Of a DNA stretch of 45,881 nt, positions 1 through 9,286 are shown piece after piece (the stretch's first letter is position 1; each line of letters starts with the position of its first letter). The translations under genes and the position numbers were made by a program. The notes beneath the pieces were generated by a model, which was not told where the DNA came from, made no database searches, and worked only from the letters and a program-made list of their open reading frames with translations. This stretch comes from an uncultured Caballeronia sp. (GTDB lineage: Bacteria; Pseudomonadota; Gammaproteobacteria; Burkholderiales; Burkholderiaceae), in the NCBI GenBank assembly GCA_940588625.1, contig CALNPU010000006.1, positions 1 to 45,881 on the forward strand, in the 5' to 3' direction.

Positions 1-1
1 C

Positions 2-257
2 CGGCCTGCAGAACAAGATCGTTTCGCATTTCCGATCGGCGCCGCCATCTGGCGTCGCTCTCTGACCGCCCGTTCACTGAGCACGCTGGATCACCGTCGT
101 TCTGGGCTTTGCGTCAGTCGTGCTGGTCGCTCCGATGCTTGGCGCCGAATGGCGTGCTTTCCCTGCCGCCGCGCTCGTGACTGGCGTCGTGCTGGTGTTC
201 AAGCTGGCGGCATCGATCTTCCTGCTCTCGCCGGATGCGTCGCACCGGAGGCGTTGA
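2..257 (+). pseudogene. C-terminal remnant of an integral membrane protein
   Basis: The start of the window translates in two frames into one membrane-protein tail. The first frame gives FAFPIGAAIWRRSLTARSL. After a shift near position 90 a second frame gives VVLGFASVVLVAPMLGAEW, then a second hydrophobic stretch with VLVFKLAASIFLLSP, and ends at a TGA at 255-257. Two hydrophobic segments joined by a short loop are visible. I do not recognise the family. The gene continues off the left edge, so its start and length are unknown; the frame change suggests it was already broken. Confidence 0.4.
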
Positions 258-367
258 AGGTGAAGTCGAATTTGAAGTGCGCCTGAGGGAAACGGCCCGG
301 GACGCTTGTTCAAGCGGCCTGTAAAAAACGCACAATGAGAGCCCGTTTCTTCTTCGATGAGCCTCTC

Positions 368-961
368 ATGAAAATTGCCGTCATCGGTGCAACCGGCACA
401 GTCGGCCGCGCTGTCTTCTCCGAATTCCAGCCGCGTCACGAAGTAATCGAAATTGGCGCTACGCGAGGCGCACACCGCGGCGACCTGACGAAAATCGACA
501 GCATCTATGCGCTGTTCAAATTGATCGTCGATGCCATTGTGGCCACTGCCAGGCATGTTTACTTCGGCGAACTCGCGCAGATGATCCCCGAACAATTCCG
601 CATTGGCCTCGACGACAAGCTCATGGGCCAGGTCAACCTCGTGTTGGTCGCGCAGCAATATCTGAACGACGGCAGCTCGTTCACGCTGACCAGTGGAATC
701 GGGGCGACGAACCCATCAGATACGGTGCAAGCGCGGCAGCGGTCAACGGCGCCATTGAAGGTTTCGTGCGAGGAGCTGTGATCGAACTGCCACGCGGCCT
801 GCGCATCAACGTCGTGAACGCAACCATGCTGGAAGAGGCGCGTGAAGCGTTCGGGCCGTATTTCCGCGGCTTTCGAAGCGGCGTCCGGTGCGCGCGTTGC
901 ACTCGCGTACAACCGTAGCGTGGAAGGCCTTGAAACCGGCCGTATCTACAAGGTGCGTTGA
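368..961 (+). pseudogene. short-chain dehydrogenase/reductase, frameshifted
   Basis: The start ATG begins MKIAVIGATGTVGRAV, a Rossmann dinucleotide-binding motif typical of small SDR proteins of about 200 residues. The product would be a cytoplasmic NAD(P)-dependent oxidoreductase of unknown substrate. The reading frame is coherent to TSGIGATNP, then needs a one-base correction near 712 to continue as IRYGASAAAVNGAIEGFVRG and LPRGLRINVVN. A second correction near 868 gives FEAASGARVALAYNRSVEG and the TGA at 959-961. The YGASAAAVN stretch lies where the catalytic Tyr-X-X-X-Lys is usual, but Asn replaces Lys. Length is normal for the family, so only the two indels destroy it. Confidence 0.8.
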
Positions 962-1006
962 ATGGTTGCCGAATAGTCGAGAGACGAGTACCGCGTTACC
1001 ACTGAC

Positions 1007-1392
1007 ATGAGTACGTTCGACTTCGACGTCGTGCATCGGCTACTTGAGCGAGGAGGCTTACTGGTCACCTGGCATCTCGCGCGAGAAGGTCGAGCAGGCT
1101 GCCGCGCATTCGCTCGCGTTCGGCCTGTTTCATCGACACGCAGATTGGTTATGCACGCGCGATCACGGACACCGTGAGCTTCGCATATCTCGCCGATGTG
1201 TTTGTGCTTCCCGGCCGTCAACGCGACGGCCTGGGCACATAGCTGGTGGAATACGTGCTGGCGCATCCGGATTTGCAGGGCTTGCGCAAGATGATGCTGA
1301 TAACCACGAGCGCTCACACGCTATATGCTCGTTTCGGTTTTGTGGTGCCTGCCCAGCCGGAAAAGCTGATGGAAAAACGCGCGTTGGAGTGA
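1007..1392 (+). pseudogene. GNAT-family N-acetyltransferase, multiply broken
   Basis: Three frames together rebuild a short GNAT acetyltransferase of about 130 residues. The pieces are MSTFDFDVVH from the ATG, then LSEEAYWSPGISREKVEQA after a shift near 1040, then QIGYARAITDTVSFAYLADV after a shift near 1130. The segment FVLPGRQRDGLGT is the usual VxPxxRGxGxG acetyl-CoA loop, with poor conservation of its arginines. It is followed directly by an in-frame TAG at 1240-1242 and then LVEYVLAHPDLQGLRKMMLI and YARFGF, the C-terminal GNAT strand. The acyl acceptor cannot be inferred. Confidence 0.75.
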
Positions 1393-1437
1393 CGTCGGGG
1401 TGATGCTTCAGCCACCGATCACGCCCTGCGTATTGAC

Positions 1438-2336
1438 TTAAAGCGAGTAGAGGCAGTGACTCGCCGCCATGAACAAGCGGTTGCGATAACGGTCTCCAAA
1501 ACACACGTTGGCGCAGCGCCCGGGCAGCGCTATATGTCCAATCGCCTCACCTTGCGGCGTGAAGATCCTGACGCCGTCCAGTTCGTTGCTGCCCATGCCC
1601 CAGCCACACCACAGGTTGCCGCGCACATCCACGCGAAAGCCGTCGGGCGTGCTCTGCCCGGCATCGATCACCTCGCGCTGGTTTGTCAGCTTGAGGCCAT
1701 CGCTCGAGACATCGAAGGCAAGGATCTTGCGCGGCGTCGCCCGCGAATCGACGATATAAATCACCGACTCGTCAGGTGAAAATGCGAGTCCGTTCGGGCC
1801 AATGAGCAAGTCGACCATCATCGAGATCTCGCCACTCTTGCCATCCACACGATACACCGCCGGCTTCAACTCCGGGTCCTTGCGCTTGCCCTCATAAAAG
1901 CCGTCAATCCCGAAGGTCGGGTCGCTGAACCAGATCGAGCCATCGGATTTCACGATCACGTCGTTCGGTGAATTGAGCGGCTTGCCGTTGTATTGATCGG
2001 CAAGCACGGTGATCGAACCGTCGTATTCGGTGCGTGTCACGCGGCGCGTGAGATGCTCGCACGTGACCAGCCGTCCTCGCGGTCGCGGGTGTTGCCATTG
2101 GCATTGTTCGAAGGCTTGCGGAACGGTCGAACCTCGCCGGTTTCTTCGTCCCAACGCAGCATGCGGTTGTTCGGAATGTCGCTCCATACCAGCGTGCGGC
2201 TGTCGCCGAACCAGACAGGGCTCTCCGACCAGCGAGCCCCCTGGTACAAACATTCGACCGACACCATGCCGACACGCAGCGCGTTGAAGCGCGGATCGAG
2301 TACACGGACAGCGGGATCGGGATAACGGCGCTCCAT
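1438..2336 (-). pseudogene. SMP-30/gluconolactonase-type lactonase, one frameshift
   Basis: This is a six-bladed beta-propeller lactonase of the SMP-30/gluconolactonase/LRE family, which hydrolyses sugar lactones to aldonic acids. From the ATG at 2336 the frame reads ARWSESPVWFGDSRTLVWSD and NNRMLRWDEETGEVRPF. A single indel near 2080 moves it to RLVTCEHLTRRVTRTEYDG, then LNSPNDVIVKSDGSIWFSDP, IGPNGLAFSPDES and TPDGFRVDVRGNLW. The metal ligands usual in the family (E in SESP, N in SPND, N in PNGLA, D in TPDGF) are all present. It lies just downstream of a KGSADH-type aldehyde dehydrogenase pseudogene, so the pair probably served oxidative pentose or uronate catabolism. Apart from the one indel it is full length (about 295 residues). 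Confidence 0.82.
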
Positions 2337-2401
2337 CTGTTTTCATCTCCTCGGTTGTTTGATTCGTTCGATTCGTTTGAGACGTTTGCTTCGCGTGTCT
2401 G

Positions 2402-3970
2402 TTGGGTCCGAGCTCGCCATCGCACAGGCGCCACAGGCTTAACGGATTGTCGTCCTGAAGAGCAAGCGGCAGCAACGCCGGCGGCAGATCCTGGTAACAC
2501 ACCGGCCGCAGGAATCGTTTGATAGCTATCGCTCCCACCGAGGTCGTGCGGCTATCGGAGGTAGCGGGGGGCCGCCATGCACCATCGCATACGAGATACT
2601 TCAACGCCGGTCGGAAAACCGTTCGCCAGAATCCGCCCAGCCTTGCGTGGATGGGCAGGAGGCGGCGCGCGAGCGGCACGTCGTCGCTTTCCATCTGCAG
2701 CGTCGCTCTCAACCGGCCTTCACGCCGTGCCAGGTCCAGCATCTCGTCCTTGCCGCGGCAGGTCACGATCAGCGACGTAGGTCCGAATATCTCGTCCTCG
2801 AGTTGCGGCGTGGCGAGGAATTTCGCCGCGCTCACGGTGTAAAGCGCGGGCAGCGCCGGACACAAGGCATCGGATTCCGCACCGGTTGCAACGCGCTCCA
2901 TGCCCGACTGATCGCGTCGCGCGATGCTCTCCTGAATGCAGCCGCAATGCCCGCCGTCAGCATCGTCTGGGTGCCCTTCTTTTCGAATGTTCTCACGGCG
3001 TAGTCGATAAACGCCTGCAAATGTGGTCCTTCCAGCGCCAGCACCAGACCCGGGTTCGTACAGAACTGACCGACCCTGAGCGTCACTGAATCGACGAACC
3101 CGTTCGTTAGCGCTTCAGCACGCACGGCCAGTGCACCCGGCAGTACGAAGAACGGATTGATGCTGCTCATCTCGGCGAACACGGGATCGGCTCACGCCGC
3201 TTGGCCGCGATCTCGATCAACGCGAGATCCCCCGCCGCGAGCCCGTGAACCCGACCGACTTGATGGCCGGATGCGCGACCAGCGCTTCGCCTATGGTGTT
3301 GCCCGCACCGACCACCAGCGAGAAGACGCCTTCGGGCAAACCGGAATCCGCCACCACTTTCTGGATCGCGCGCCCGACCAGCTCCGAGGTACCCAGATGC
3401 GCCGGATGCGACTTCACGACCACGGGGCAACTGGCGGCAAATGCGGCCGCCGTGTCGTCGCCTGCTACCGAAAACGCCAGCGGGAAATATTACTGGCGCC
3501 GAACACCGCAACCGCCAGGCCGACGGGAATCTTCTGCGCAAACGCAAGTCGGGCCGCGGCAACGGTTTGTGTTCGGGCTGCGTCGAATCGAGCGTGGCGG
3601 CAAGCCAGCGGCCTTCACGCACGAGCGACGCGAACAGTTTCAACTGCCTGATCGTGCGGGCGCGCTCGCCTTCGAGGCGTGCTTTCGGCAACGCGGATTC
3701 AGCTTACGCGCGTTCGATCAGCGTATCGCCAAGTTCAGCAATGTTGTTCGCAATCGCTTCCAGGAACTGCGCACGTGTTTCAAGCGGTGCGAACCGGTAC
3801 GTATCGAATGCCTGCTCGGCAAGATCAGCCGCGCGAGCAACTTCTTTCGCTCCGCCGCCACCGAAAGCCGGCTGCAGGTCGACGCCACTCGCCGGATCGA
3901 AAGCATGCAGCGTGGCGTCTTTCCCGCGCACCGCCGTGGCACCGATCAACATTTCTCCGGTGATCTGCAT
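2402..3970 (-). pseudogene. alpha-ketoglutarate semialdehyde dehydrogenase (KGSADH type), at least five frameshifts
   Basis: From the ATG at 3970, with a GGAG eight bases upstream, the protein reads MQITGEMLIGATAVRGKDAT, the usual start of NADP-dependent alpha-ketoglutarate (2,5-dioxopentanoate) semialdehyde dehydrogenases. Matching pieces then appear in alternating frames: [19 protein letters not shown] with GFTGSRRG, the catalytic-cysteine signature VGQFCTNPGLVLALEGP, LEDEIFGPTSLIV, and the C-terminal PATSDSRTTSVGAIAIKRF and LPLALQDDNPLSLWRL. Frame changes fall near 3705, 3490, 3220, 2905 and 2640. The stop codon also seems lost, since the last frame runs on toward the SMP-30 gene. In the living state it would make alpha-ketoglutarate at the end of non-phosphorylated pentose or hexarate oxidation. 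Confidence 0.85.
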
Positions 3971-4193
3971 GTGAACTCTCCTGAAAGGAGCGCCCATCGC
4001 GGACCGCGATGGGCGCCGTGGGTGACGAAAAAAGACCGAGTCAGGCGAGGCGCCAAGCAACCGCGCTTGTTGCCGTGGACCCTCACGCCGCACGGAAAGT
4101 TTCAGGGCCGTACGAGTGATTCCATCGCTTGATCCACCGCGCTCAAAGCAAACCGCCGGCCCGGACATCGCGGATCGGGCTTTTCCGGCATGG

Positions 4194-4328
4194 TCATGAT
4201 GAGCGGCCCGCGTGACGATACGGCATCAACCAGCCCAGACCGTTGGAGGTGCCTGCGCGCGGCGGGTATTCGCAGCCGATCCAGCCGCCATACCCGAGTG
4301 AGTCGATCAGGTCGAAGAGATACGGGAT
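4194..4328 (-). pseudogene. hyi: hydroxypyruvate isomerase, C-terminal fragment
   Basis: Only about 45 codons are recognisable: [20 protein letters not shown] followed by [13 protein letters not shown]. This is the conserved C-terminal block of Hyi, the TIM-barrel isomerase that interconverts hydroxypyruvate and tartronate semialdehyde in glyoxylate catabolism. The N-terminal 200 or so residues are absent; the bases upstream do not match the family. Between this fragment and the KGSADH start (3971-4193) a minus-strand stretch ending AVDQAMESLVRP and a stop could be the tail of another lost gene that I cannot name. Confidence 0.6.
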
Positions 4329-4467
4329 AGCGGGCACGGATTGCCGAACGACGCGCAAGACGAAGTGCGCAACTCCCGCGCCCGGTTCGTTCATGGCCCG
4401 TTTGTTCAAGCTTGGAAGCGATAATATTCCTGGCCCACGCGCGTGGAATGATCGGTAAAAACCCTTG

Positions 4468-4801
4468 TTACGGTGAAACCGGATGGTCGATCAGCGCGAA
4501 CGCATCGCAGATTCCCGATGTGCTTTTCGGGCGCACGACTCGCGCGATCTCGCGCCCGTTCTCCAGGAAGATCAGCGTCGGCTAGAGCTTGATCTGGAAC
4601 GAGCGGCCGAGGGGACGACCGCTGCCGTCTTCGATCTTCAAATGCTGGACGCCTGTGTGATCCGGCCTCTGCAATCAGCGGCTGGGTGGCACGGCAATAG
4701 CCGCACCAGGAGGTGCCGAATTCGATCACCGTCGGCCCGGCGAGCGAGTCAATCTCGGCGCGCGGCGGCGCGGTACGTGCGAATTCCGTGGTCATCGCCA
4801 T
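4468..4801 (-). pseudogene. thioredoxin-family protein, frameshift plus nonsense codon
   Basis: The ATG at 4801 opens a reading frame with GPTVIEFGTSWCGYC, the thioredoxin-fold strand followed by a CXXC redox motif (CGYC). The frame changes near 4665 to HLKIEDGSGRPLGRSFQIKL. It then hits TAG at 4582-4584, where the family usually has the Trp of a cis-proline block (here stop-PTLIFLENGREIARVVRP). The last codons, [10 protein letters not shown], end at TAA 4468-4470. The normal product is a cytoplasmic thiol-disulfide carrier of about 110 residues. It sits after the chromate transporter on the same strand but beyond a terminator hairpin. Confidence 0.8.
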
Positions 4802-4830
4802 CAGCCTTTTTCCTCGAAACGAAACGCGTG

Positions 4831-4870
4831 AAAAGCAAACAAGGCCGACGCGCGCAACAGGTTCGGCCTT
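4831..4870 (-). terminator. Rho-independent terminator after chrA
   Basis: Arms AAGGCCGA (4841-4848) and TCGGCCTT (4863-4870) pair perfectly around a 14-base loop. Read on the minus strand the stem is followed by GTTTGCTTTT. It lies seven bases beyond the end of the chromate transporter gene, where a terminator for that gene would be expected. The loop is long, so its strength is uncertain. Confidence 0.6.
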
Positions 4871-4876
4871 TCTCCT

Positions 4877-5855
4877 TTAACGCCAACGCCGGCCTAGAAC
4901 TGCCCGAAACCGGTCGATCCGATCAGGCGCAACCAGTAACCACAGCGGATACACCTTTGTCCTGAACGACAGGAACGCGATGACCGCAGTGATGGCCGTG
5001 AGTATCCAGCGGGTGTCCAACGCTTCTGCAATCAATGACGCGCTCGCTGCGACCAGGCCGGCTGTCATCGGTACGAGACCGAGTTGAACGTACCACATCC
5101 TTGAAGCGTTCCCAAGCGTGCATCGCGGCAACCGTGACGATTGACGACGGCCCGAACTTGGCGATCGACGTCGCCAGAACGCCCGGCCAGCCGGCCACGT
5201 GCCAGCCGATCAGCGTCACGACATCATATTCGGTCTGGGCGCTGCCTGCGCAAGCGCGAACAGCGCGGAAAAATCTGCCTTCGACATCCACTGGTGTATG
5301 TCCACCATCGACGCAACGAAGATCGAGATGAGCGTGAGAACAAGCATGACCGGCAACAGGGGCAGTTGCAGCAATGCGATCACGACGAAGGCCAAGACCG
5401 CGACTGCCAACATGGAGAGTTTGTGCCGCAGCGGCCACGCTACTTTGATGGCCATCGACACCAGCAAACCCGCGGCTGCCGCGGCGAGTCCCGCGAACAA
5501 ATGGCGGATGTGCGGGTCTTGATGCGTGCGTTGATACAGCACACCGAGCCCGATCACGATCAGCGATGGCCCGACAATCAGCCCAAGCAGGCCGGCCAGC
5601 GCTCCCGCCACGCCGCGAAATTTCATGCCGACCGCGACCGAGAGGTTGATCACATTGCTGCCCGGCAAAAACTGGCAAAAGACCCAGCAGATCGACAAAT
5701 TCGTCGGGGGTGAGCCAGTTGCGCCTTTCGACTATTTCGCGCCGTGCAAGCGGCAGTGCGCCGCCGAACGCGGTCAGCCCGAGCGTCAGGAAGCCGATAA
5801 AGATTTCCGCGACAGTCGGCGGGGCGAGCGGCTCTTGCAAGGCATGATCGTGCAT
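4877..5855 (-). pseudogene. chrA: chromate transporter, two CHR half-genes run together and frameshifted
   Basis: ChrA proteins export chromate from the cytoplasm and consist of two homologous CHR domains, often encoded as two short genes. The first half begins at the ATG at 5855 with EIFIGFLTLGLTAFGGALPL, then CQFLPGSNVINLSVAVGMKF after a shift near 5690. The second half is entered without its own start or N-terminus, at HQWMSKADFSALFALAQAAP (CHR halves of this kind normally continue PGPNMM; here PRPNMM). It continues SIAKFGPSSIVTVAAMHAWE and VQLGLVPMTAGLVAASASLI. The total is about 325 codons where two complete halves need about 380, so a deletion probably fused the pair. At least three frame changes are needed. 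Confidence 0.82.
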
Positions 5856-5864
5856 GATTCGGCG

Positions 5865-5898
5865 AGCGTTACTTTTAAGAAGGGCAAAGCGTAACGCT
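5865..5898. promoter_or_regulatory. inverted repeat in the chrA leader
   Basis: AGCGTTAC (5865-5872) and GTAACGCT (5891-5898) form an 8-bp inverted repeat with an 18-base spacer, starting ten bases upstream of the chrA ATG. It could be an operator or an mRNA stem. The word GCGTAACG recurs in the long palindrome at 18694-18727. No regulator can be assigned. Confidence 0.35.
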
Positions 5899-6019
5899 TT
5901 ATGGCCGCTGATTCAAAGTAGGAAGTAGCTGTTTAAAGCGCGATGCGGATTTTTCAGGCAGCGAGAGGCGGCACCAGCGCAATCGCCTGCGCCGCCCTGC
6001 TGTAATCAGTGGAGTTGGC

Positions 6020-6280
6020 TTACGAAATCTTGACGCCGCCATGTTCGCGACGGGACTCGTACGCTTTCAAATGAGTATAGGCCGTCGAGAAAATCGGCGT
6101 GCTGAGCGCGTCCTGCGCCCCTTTGGCACGAGCGATCAGATCGCCGTTCGGGCTGCGCACGTTCAGGCCCGTCTGGGCGAGTTGCGCGGCCCGCCGTTCG
6201 CGCACGAAGAACGTCACGTCACGGCCTGCGTCAAGCAGCCGTCCGCCAATCGCGCCCGCACCCACAACCAGAATCCGCAT
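6020..6280 (-). pseudogene. panE: 2-dehydropantoate 2-reductase with the centre deleted
   Basis: An open frame of 86 codons starts at ATG 6280 with a good AAGGAG site. Residues 1-60 match the N-terminus of ApbA/PanE ketopantoate reductase: MRILVVGAGAIGGRLLDAGR (NADPH-binding GxGxxG) and DVTFFVRERRAAQLAQTGLN. The frame then jumps directly to STPIFSTAYTHLKAYESRRE, which is the extreme C-terminus of the same family. Normal length is about 300-315 residues, so roughly 220 residues including the catalytic lysine and the whole substrate domain are missing. The frame stays open across the join. A functional enzyme is not expected. Confidence 0.85.
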
Positions 6281-6379
6281 GTCCTGCTCCTTGCATTATT
6301 TAATCTGATCAGAACGCCGGCCGCAGATGCGACGGCGCCGCCTTTGCTTTGCGCTTTCCTTACTTACGCCTGCCTTGTT

Positions 6380-6757
6380 CTACGCCTGCCAGACGCCGTA
6401 CCCGGCCTCCCGCAAGTCGATTGCCAATTCCACTTCCATCTCCCGCGCGCCTTCGTACGGCATCGGGTTATACAGTTCGTAGAGCTGCGGCAACAATCGC
6501 AGCCTGAATTCCCGCACATACCGGTTCGACTGGATGCCGGCCTTGTGTTTGTCGAAACGAACGTCGGGATCGATGCCCGTCATACCTATGTAGACAAAGG
6601 GCATGCCAAGCACGTAATCCGGATTCGAGCGCTGGAAACGCGCTTCGTTCCAGACGGTATCGGCCAGTTCGATCACGATCACGTAGACGTGGTAATGGTG
6701 AGTCCTTGGGTGAGCTTTTTCCTGAGCCTTTTGCTGAGTCTTTTTTCGAAGCGCCAT
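6380..6757 (-). CDS. conserved small protein with GIY-YIG-like features
   Basis: This is an intact 125-residue protein. I chose the ATG at 6757 because AGGG lies seven bases upstream; the longer version would need a TTG. After a lysine/glutamine-rich basic N-terminus come HYHVYVIVIELADTVWNEAR and FVYIGMTGIDPDVRFDKHKA, which resemble the paired strands and R...HK pattern of GIY-YIG nuclease folds. The conserved-looking tail is LYNPMPYEGAREMEVELAID ending GYGVWQ. The catalytic glutamate of a true GIY-YIG enzyme is not obvious, so nuclease activity is only a possibility. It is monocistronic, with broken panE downstream and gnd divergent. Confidence 0.72.
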   Translation of the reverse strand: MALRKKTQQKAQEKAHPRTHHYHVYVIVIELADTVWNEARFQRSNPDYVLGMPFVYIGMTGIDPDVRFDKHKAGIQSNRYVREFRLRLLPQLYELYNPMPYEGAREMEVELAIDLREAGYGVWQA

Positions 6758-7133
6758 GCGGTTACCCTGTTTCGCCTGGTTCAAGCGAGTCGCGCCGCGC
6801 CTGAAACGCGCCGCGGATGCTCATTCTAGACCGGCGCCAAACCTATTGCCCGGCCGCTCCCGCGCCTGCTGCCCGTCCGTGCGAGCACGTACGATGTCTG
6901 CCAGCGCCGTGTCAAAGTGGTAATCTCGCTCCGTCTGCGCGTTCCGCGCGGCGTTTGCGTGTTTCCGTCAGCCCTGCTCGCGGACATGCGTAGTGTCCGT
7001 GCCGCTTTTGCCACTGTTTCCTGGCGCGAAAGCCTGTTCGGAACGCCGTCGCGGGCACCGCCCCAATTGACAAATCGCATCCGTCGCGTGTGTAGCCACG
7101 AGCCGCCCACGCTTCGGTCATTCGGAGAGAAAC
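6758..7133. other. intergenic region between divergent genes
   Basis: 376 bases separate the small GIY-YIG-like gene and gnd. No coding remnant was convincing on either strand. The only element I can point to is the weak promoter near the gnd end. Confidence 0.5.
7067..7095 (+). promoter_or_regulatory. possible sigma70 promoter of gnd
   Basis: A perfect TTGACA at 7067-7072 is followed after 17-18 bases by GTGTAG/TGTAGC, a weak -10. The gnd ATG is 38 bases further on with a GGAGAG ribosome site just before it. Confidence 0.35.
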
Positions 7134-8540
7134 ATGAGCAAGCAAGCAATCGGCGTTGTCGGCCTTGCCGTCATGGGACGCAATCTGGCGTTGAACATTG
7201 AGAGCCGCGGACACGCGGTATCCGTGTATAACCGCAGCCGCGAAAAAACCGACGACCTGATGGCCGAGCATCCCGACAAGAAACTCGTGCCTTCGTACAC
7301 GCTGGAAGAATTCGTCGAATCGCTCGAAAAACCGCGCCGCATCCTGCTGATGGTCAGGGCCGGCCAGGGCACCGACGCCACCATCGACTCGCTACGCCCC
7401 CTGCTCGACAAGGGCGACATCCTGATCGACGGCGGCAACACCCATTTCACCGATACCATCCGCCGCAACACCGACCTCGCCAAGTCGGGCCTGCACTTCA
7501 TCGGCACGGGTGTGTCCGGCGGTGAGGAAGGCGCGTTGAAAGGCCCGTCGATCATGCCGGGTGGCCAGAAGGAAGCATATGACCTGGTGGCTCCGATCCT
7601 GACCGAGATCGCCGCCAAGGCACCGGACGGCGAACCGTGCGTGGCGTACATGGGCCCGGACGGCGCGGGACATTACGTGAAGATGGTGCATAATGGAATC
7701 GAATACGGCGACATGCAGTTGATTGCCGAAAGCTACGACGTGCTCAAGCGCGTGGCGGGCTTGTCGAACGAAGAACTGGGCCGGGTGTATGTCGAGTGGA
7801 ACAAGGGTGAACTGGATAGTTACCTGATCGAGATCACCTCGAAGATCTTCTCCAAGAAGGATGAAGAGACGGGCAAGGATCTGGTCGATGTCATCCTCGA
7901 CCGTGCCGCGCAAAAGGGCACGGGCAAGTGGACGAGCCAGAATGCGCTCGACCTCGGCGCTCCGCTGCCGCTGATTACCGAAGCCGTGTTTGCGCGCGTG
8001 CTGTCTTCGCTGAAAGATCAGCGCGTTGAGACGAGCAAGCAGTTGACGGGACCATCGCCGAAGTTCGATGGCGACCACGATGCGTTCGTGGAAGCCGTGC
8101 GTCGCGCGTTGTTCCTTAGCAAGATTGTCTCGTATGCGCAAGGGTTTGCACAGTTGCGCGCGGCGTCGGAAGAGTACAAGTGGGACCTGCAGTATGGTCA
8201 GATCGCAAAGATCTTCCGGGCGGGTTGCATCATCCGCGCAGGCTTCCTGCAGAAGATCATGGGCGCATACAAGACCAACCCAGACTTGCACAACTTGCTG
8301 CTTGATCCGTATTTCACCGACATCGCGACGAAGTATCAGGGTGCGTTGCGCGATGTGGTCGTGGCCGCCGTAAAGGCGGGCGTGCCGGTGCCGGCGTTCT
8401 CGTCGGCGGTGACTTATTACGACAGTTACCGGTCAGAGACCTTGCCGGCAAACCTGGTGCAGGCACAGCGTGATTTCTTCGGCGCGCATATGTTCGAACG
8501 AGTGGACAAGAAGGGCAGCTTCCACGCCGACTGGTCATAA
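7134..8540 (+). CDS. gnd: 6-phosphogluconate dehydrogenase, decarboxylating
   Basis: This is an intact 468-residue cytoplasmic enzyme of the oxidative pentose phosphate pathway. It converts 6-phosphogluconate to ribulose 5-phosphate and CO2 and produces NADPH. The N-terminal cofactor motif [15 protein letters not shown] covers residues 7-21. The substrate loop is [20 protein letters not shown]. Active-site residues line up with the well-studied enteric enzyme: Lys183, His186, Asn187 and Glu190 in [13 protein letters not shown]. The C-terminal all-alpha dimer domain is present with [19 protein letters not shown]. Length equals the family norm. The start has GGAGAG upstream. The gene stands alone and ends in a strong terminator. 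It is notably clean compared with its neighbours. Confidence 0.97.
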   Translation: MSKQAIGVVGLAVMGRNLALNIESRGHAVSVYNRSREKTDDLMAEHPDKKLVPSYTLEEFVESLEKPRRILLMVRAGQGTDATIDSLRPLLDKGDILIDGGNTHFTDTIRRNTDLAKSGLHFIGTGVSGGEEGALKGPSIMPGGQKEAYDLVAPILTEIAAKAPDGEPCVAYMGPDGAGHYVKMVHNGIEYGDMQLIAESYDVLKRVAGLSNEELGRVYVEWNKGELDSYLIEITSKIFSKKDEETGKDLVDVILDRAAQKGTGKWTSQNALDLGAPLPLITEAVFARVLSSLKDQRVETSKQLTGPSPKFDGDHDAFVEAVRRALFLSKIVSYAQGFAQLRAASEEYKWDLQYGQIAKIFRAGCIIRAGFLQKIMGAYKTNPDLHNLLLDPYFTDIATKYQGALRDVVVAAVKAGVPVPAFSSAVTYYDSYRSETLPANLVQAQRDFFGAHMFERVDKKGSFHADWS

Positions 8541-8586
8541 GTCGCTGAGATGCCGCTGAAAGCGGCAGGTCTTTCCAGTAGTTCCG

Positions 8587-8617
8587 CGCCGACGCATTCG
8601 CGTCGGCGTTTTCTTTT
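8587..8617 (+). terminator. Rho-independent terminator of gnd
   Basis: Arms CGCCGACGC (8587-8595) and GCGTCGGCG (8600-8608) form a perfect 9-bp GC-rich stem with loop ATTC, followed by TTTTCTTTT. A smaller hairpin, GCCGCT-GAA-AGCGGC at 8552-8566, lies between the gnd stop and this terminator. Confidence 0.9.
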
Positions 8618-8727
8618 GCCCCTTTGCAAGTCGTCAAATCTTGTCGCAGCGAATTTTTCCACAAGTCGAATGATCGTGTTTGCCACTATCCTTTCCTGTC
8701 GATGGATAACGGACCTGAGGGAAGATC

Positions 8728-9263
8728 ATGGCAACAGCATTCACCACATTAAATCGGGAATCGGAGTTGAGCTACGCTTACCTCTACGCGATTGCATCCC
8801 GCGCGGGCGTTAACTGCAAGACGAGCAACCGGCACGACGACAATGCCGGCATCGATGCCATGCTCACCGGCTGGGAACTATTTCCGAATGGCGGAAGCCT
8901 GACCGAAGTCGACATCGAGGTCCAGTTGAAGGTAAGCATCAAAACACCGTTCGCCGACGGCGATTCGCTCTCCTATTTTCTGTCCGGTACGCAGCAATAC
9001 AACGACCTGCGCCGCGAAACACACGCGTCGCCGCGCATATTTGCCGTGTTATTTCTCCCGCCGAAAGCGGAAGACTGGCTGACGCACTCTCACGAGCAAC
9101 TCGTGCCCCGAAAATGCGCGTACTGGGTCAGTCGCGCGGTGCGCCACCAACAGACAACCATGCAGGCATCACGGTAAAAATTCTGAAGAACCAGGTGTTC
9201 GACGGTACCGGCCTCATGCAATTCATGGCGAGCATCTCGCGTCGCGAGATTCCTTCTTTATAG
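8728..9263 (+). pseudogene. DUF4365 protein, PD-(D/E)XK nuclease-like, one frameshift
   Basis: The ATG at 8728 follows GAGGGAAGATC. The frame reads NRESELSYAYLYAIASRAGV, then DDNAGIDAMLTGWELF and EVDIEVQLKVSIKTPF. The GID and EVQLK residues match the acidic and Q-X-K positions of a PD-(D/E)XK nuclease fold, as described for DUF4365. Further family landmarks are YFLSGTQQYNDLR, IFAVLFLPP and CAYWVS. A one-base indel near 9140 moves the end to TDNHAGITVKILKNQVFDG and the TAG at 9261-9263, giving about 178 codons. It is immediately followed, 23 bases on, by a second gene in the same direction, suggesting a two-gene unit. The role is unknown. DUF4365 genes are often found in defence or mobile contexts, but nothing here proves that. 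Confidence 0.72.
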
Positions 9264-9286
9264 CGCTCCCGCTCATTGAGTTCCCC

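Noticed and set aside
1438-2901. One 487-codon minus-strand protein spanning ALDH and lactonase
   Set aside because: It is an artefact: the out-of-frame end of the KGSADH gene joined to the frameshifted lactonase frame after loss of the real stop.
7392-8291. Minus-strand open frame of 299 codons opposite gnd
   Set aside because: Antisense of the highly conserved gnd gene with no recognisable protein family.
8552-8566. Small hairpin after gnd as an independent terminator
   Set aside because: A 6-bp stem without a T-run; the stronger terminator lies 20 bases further on.
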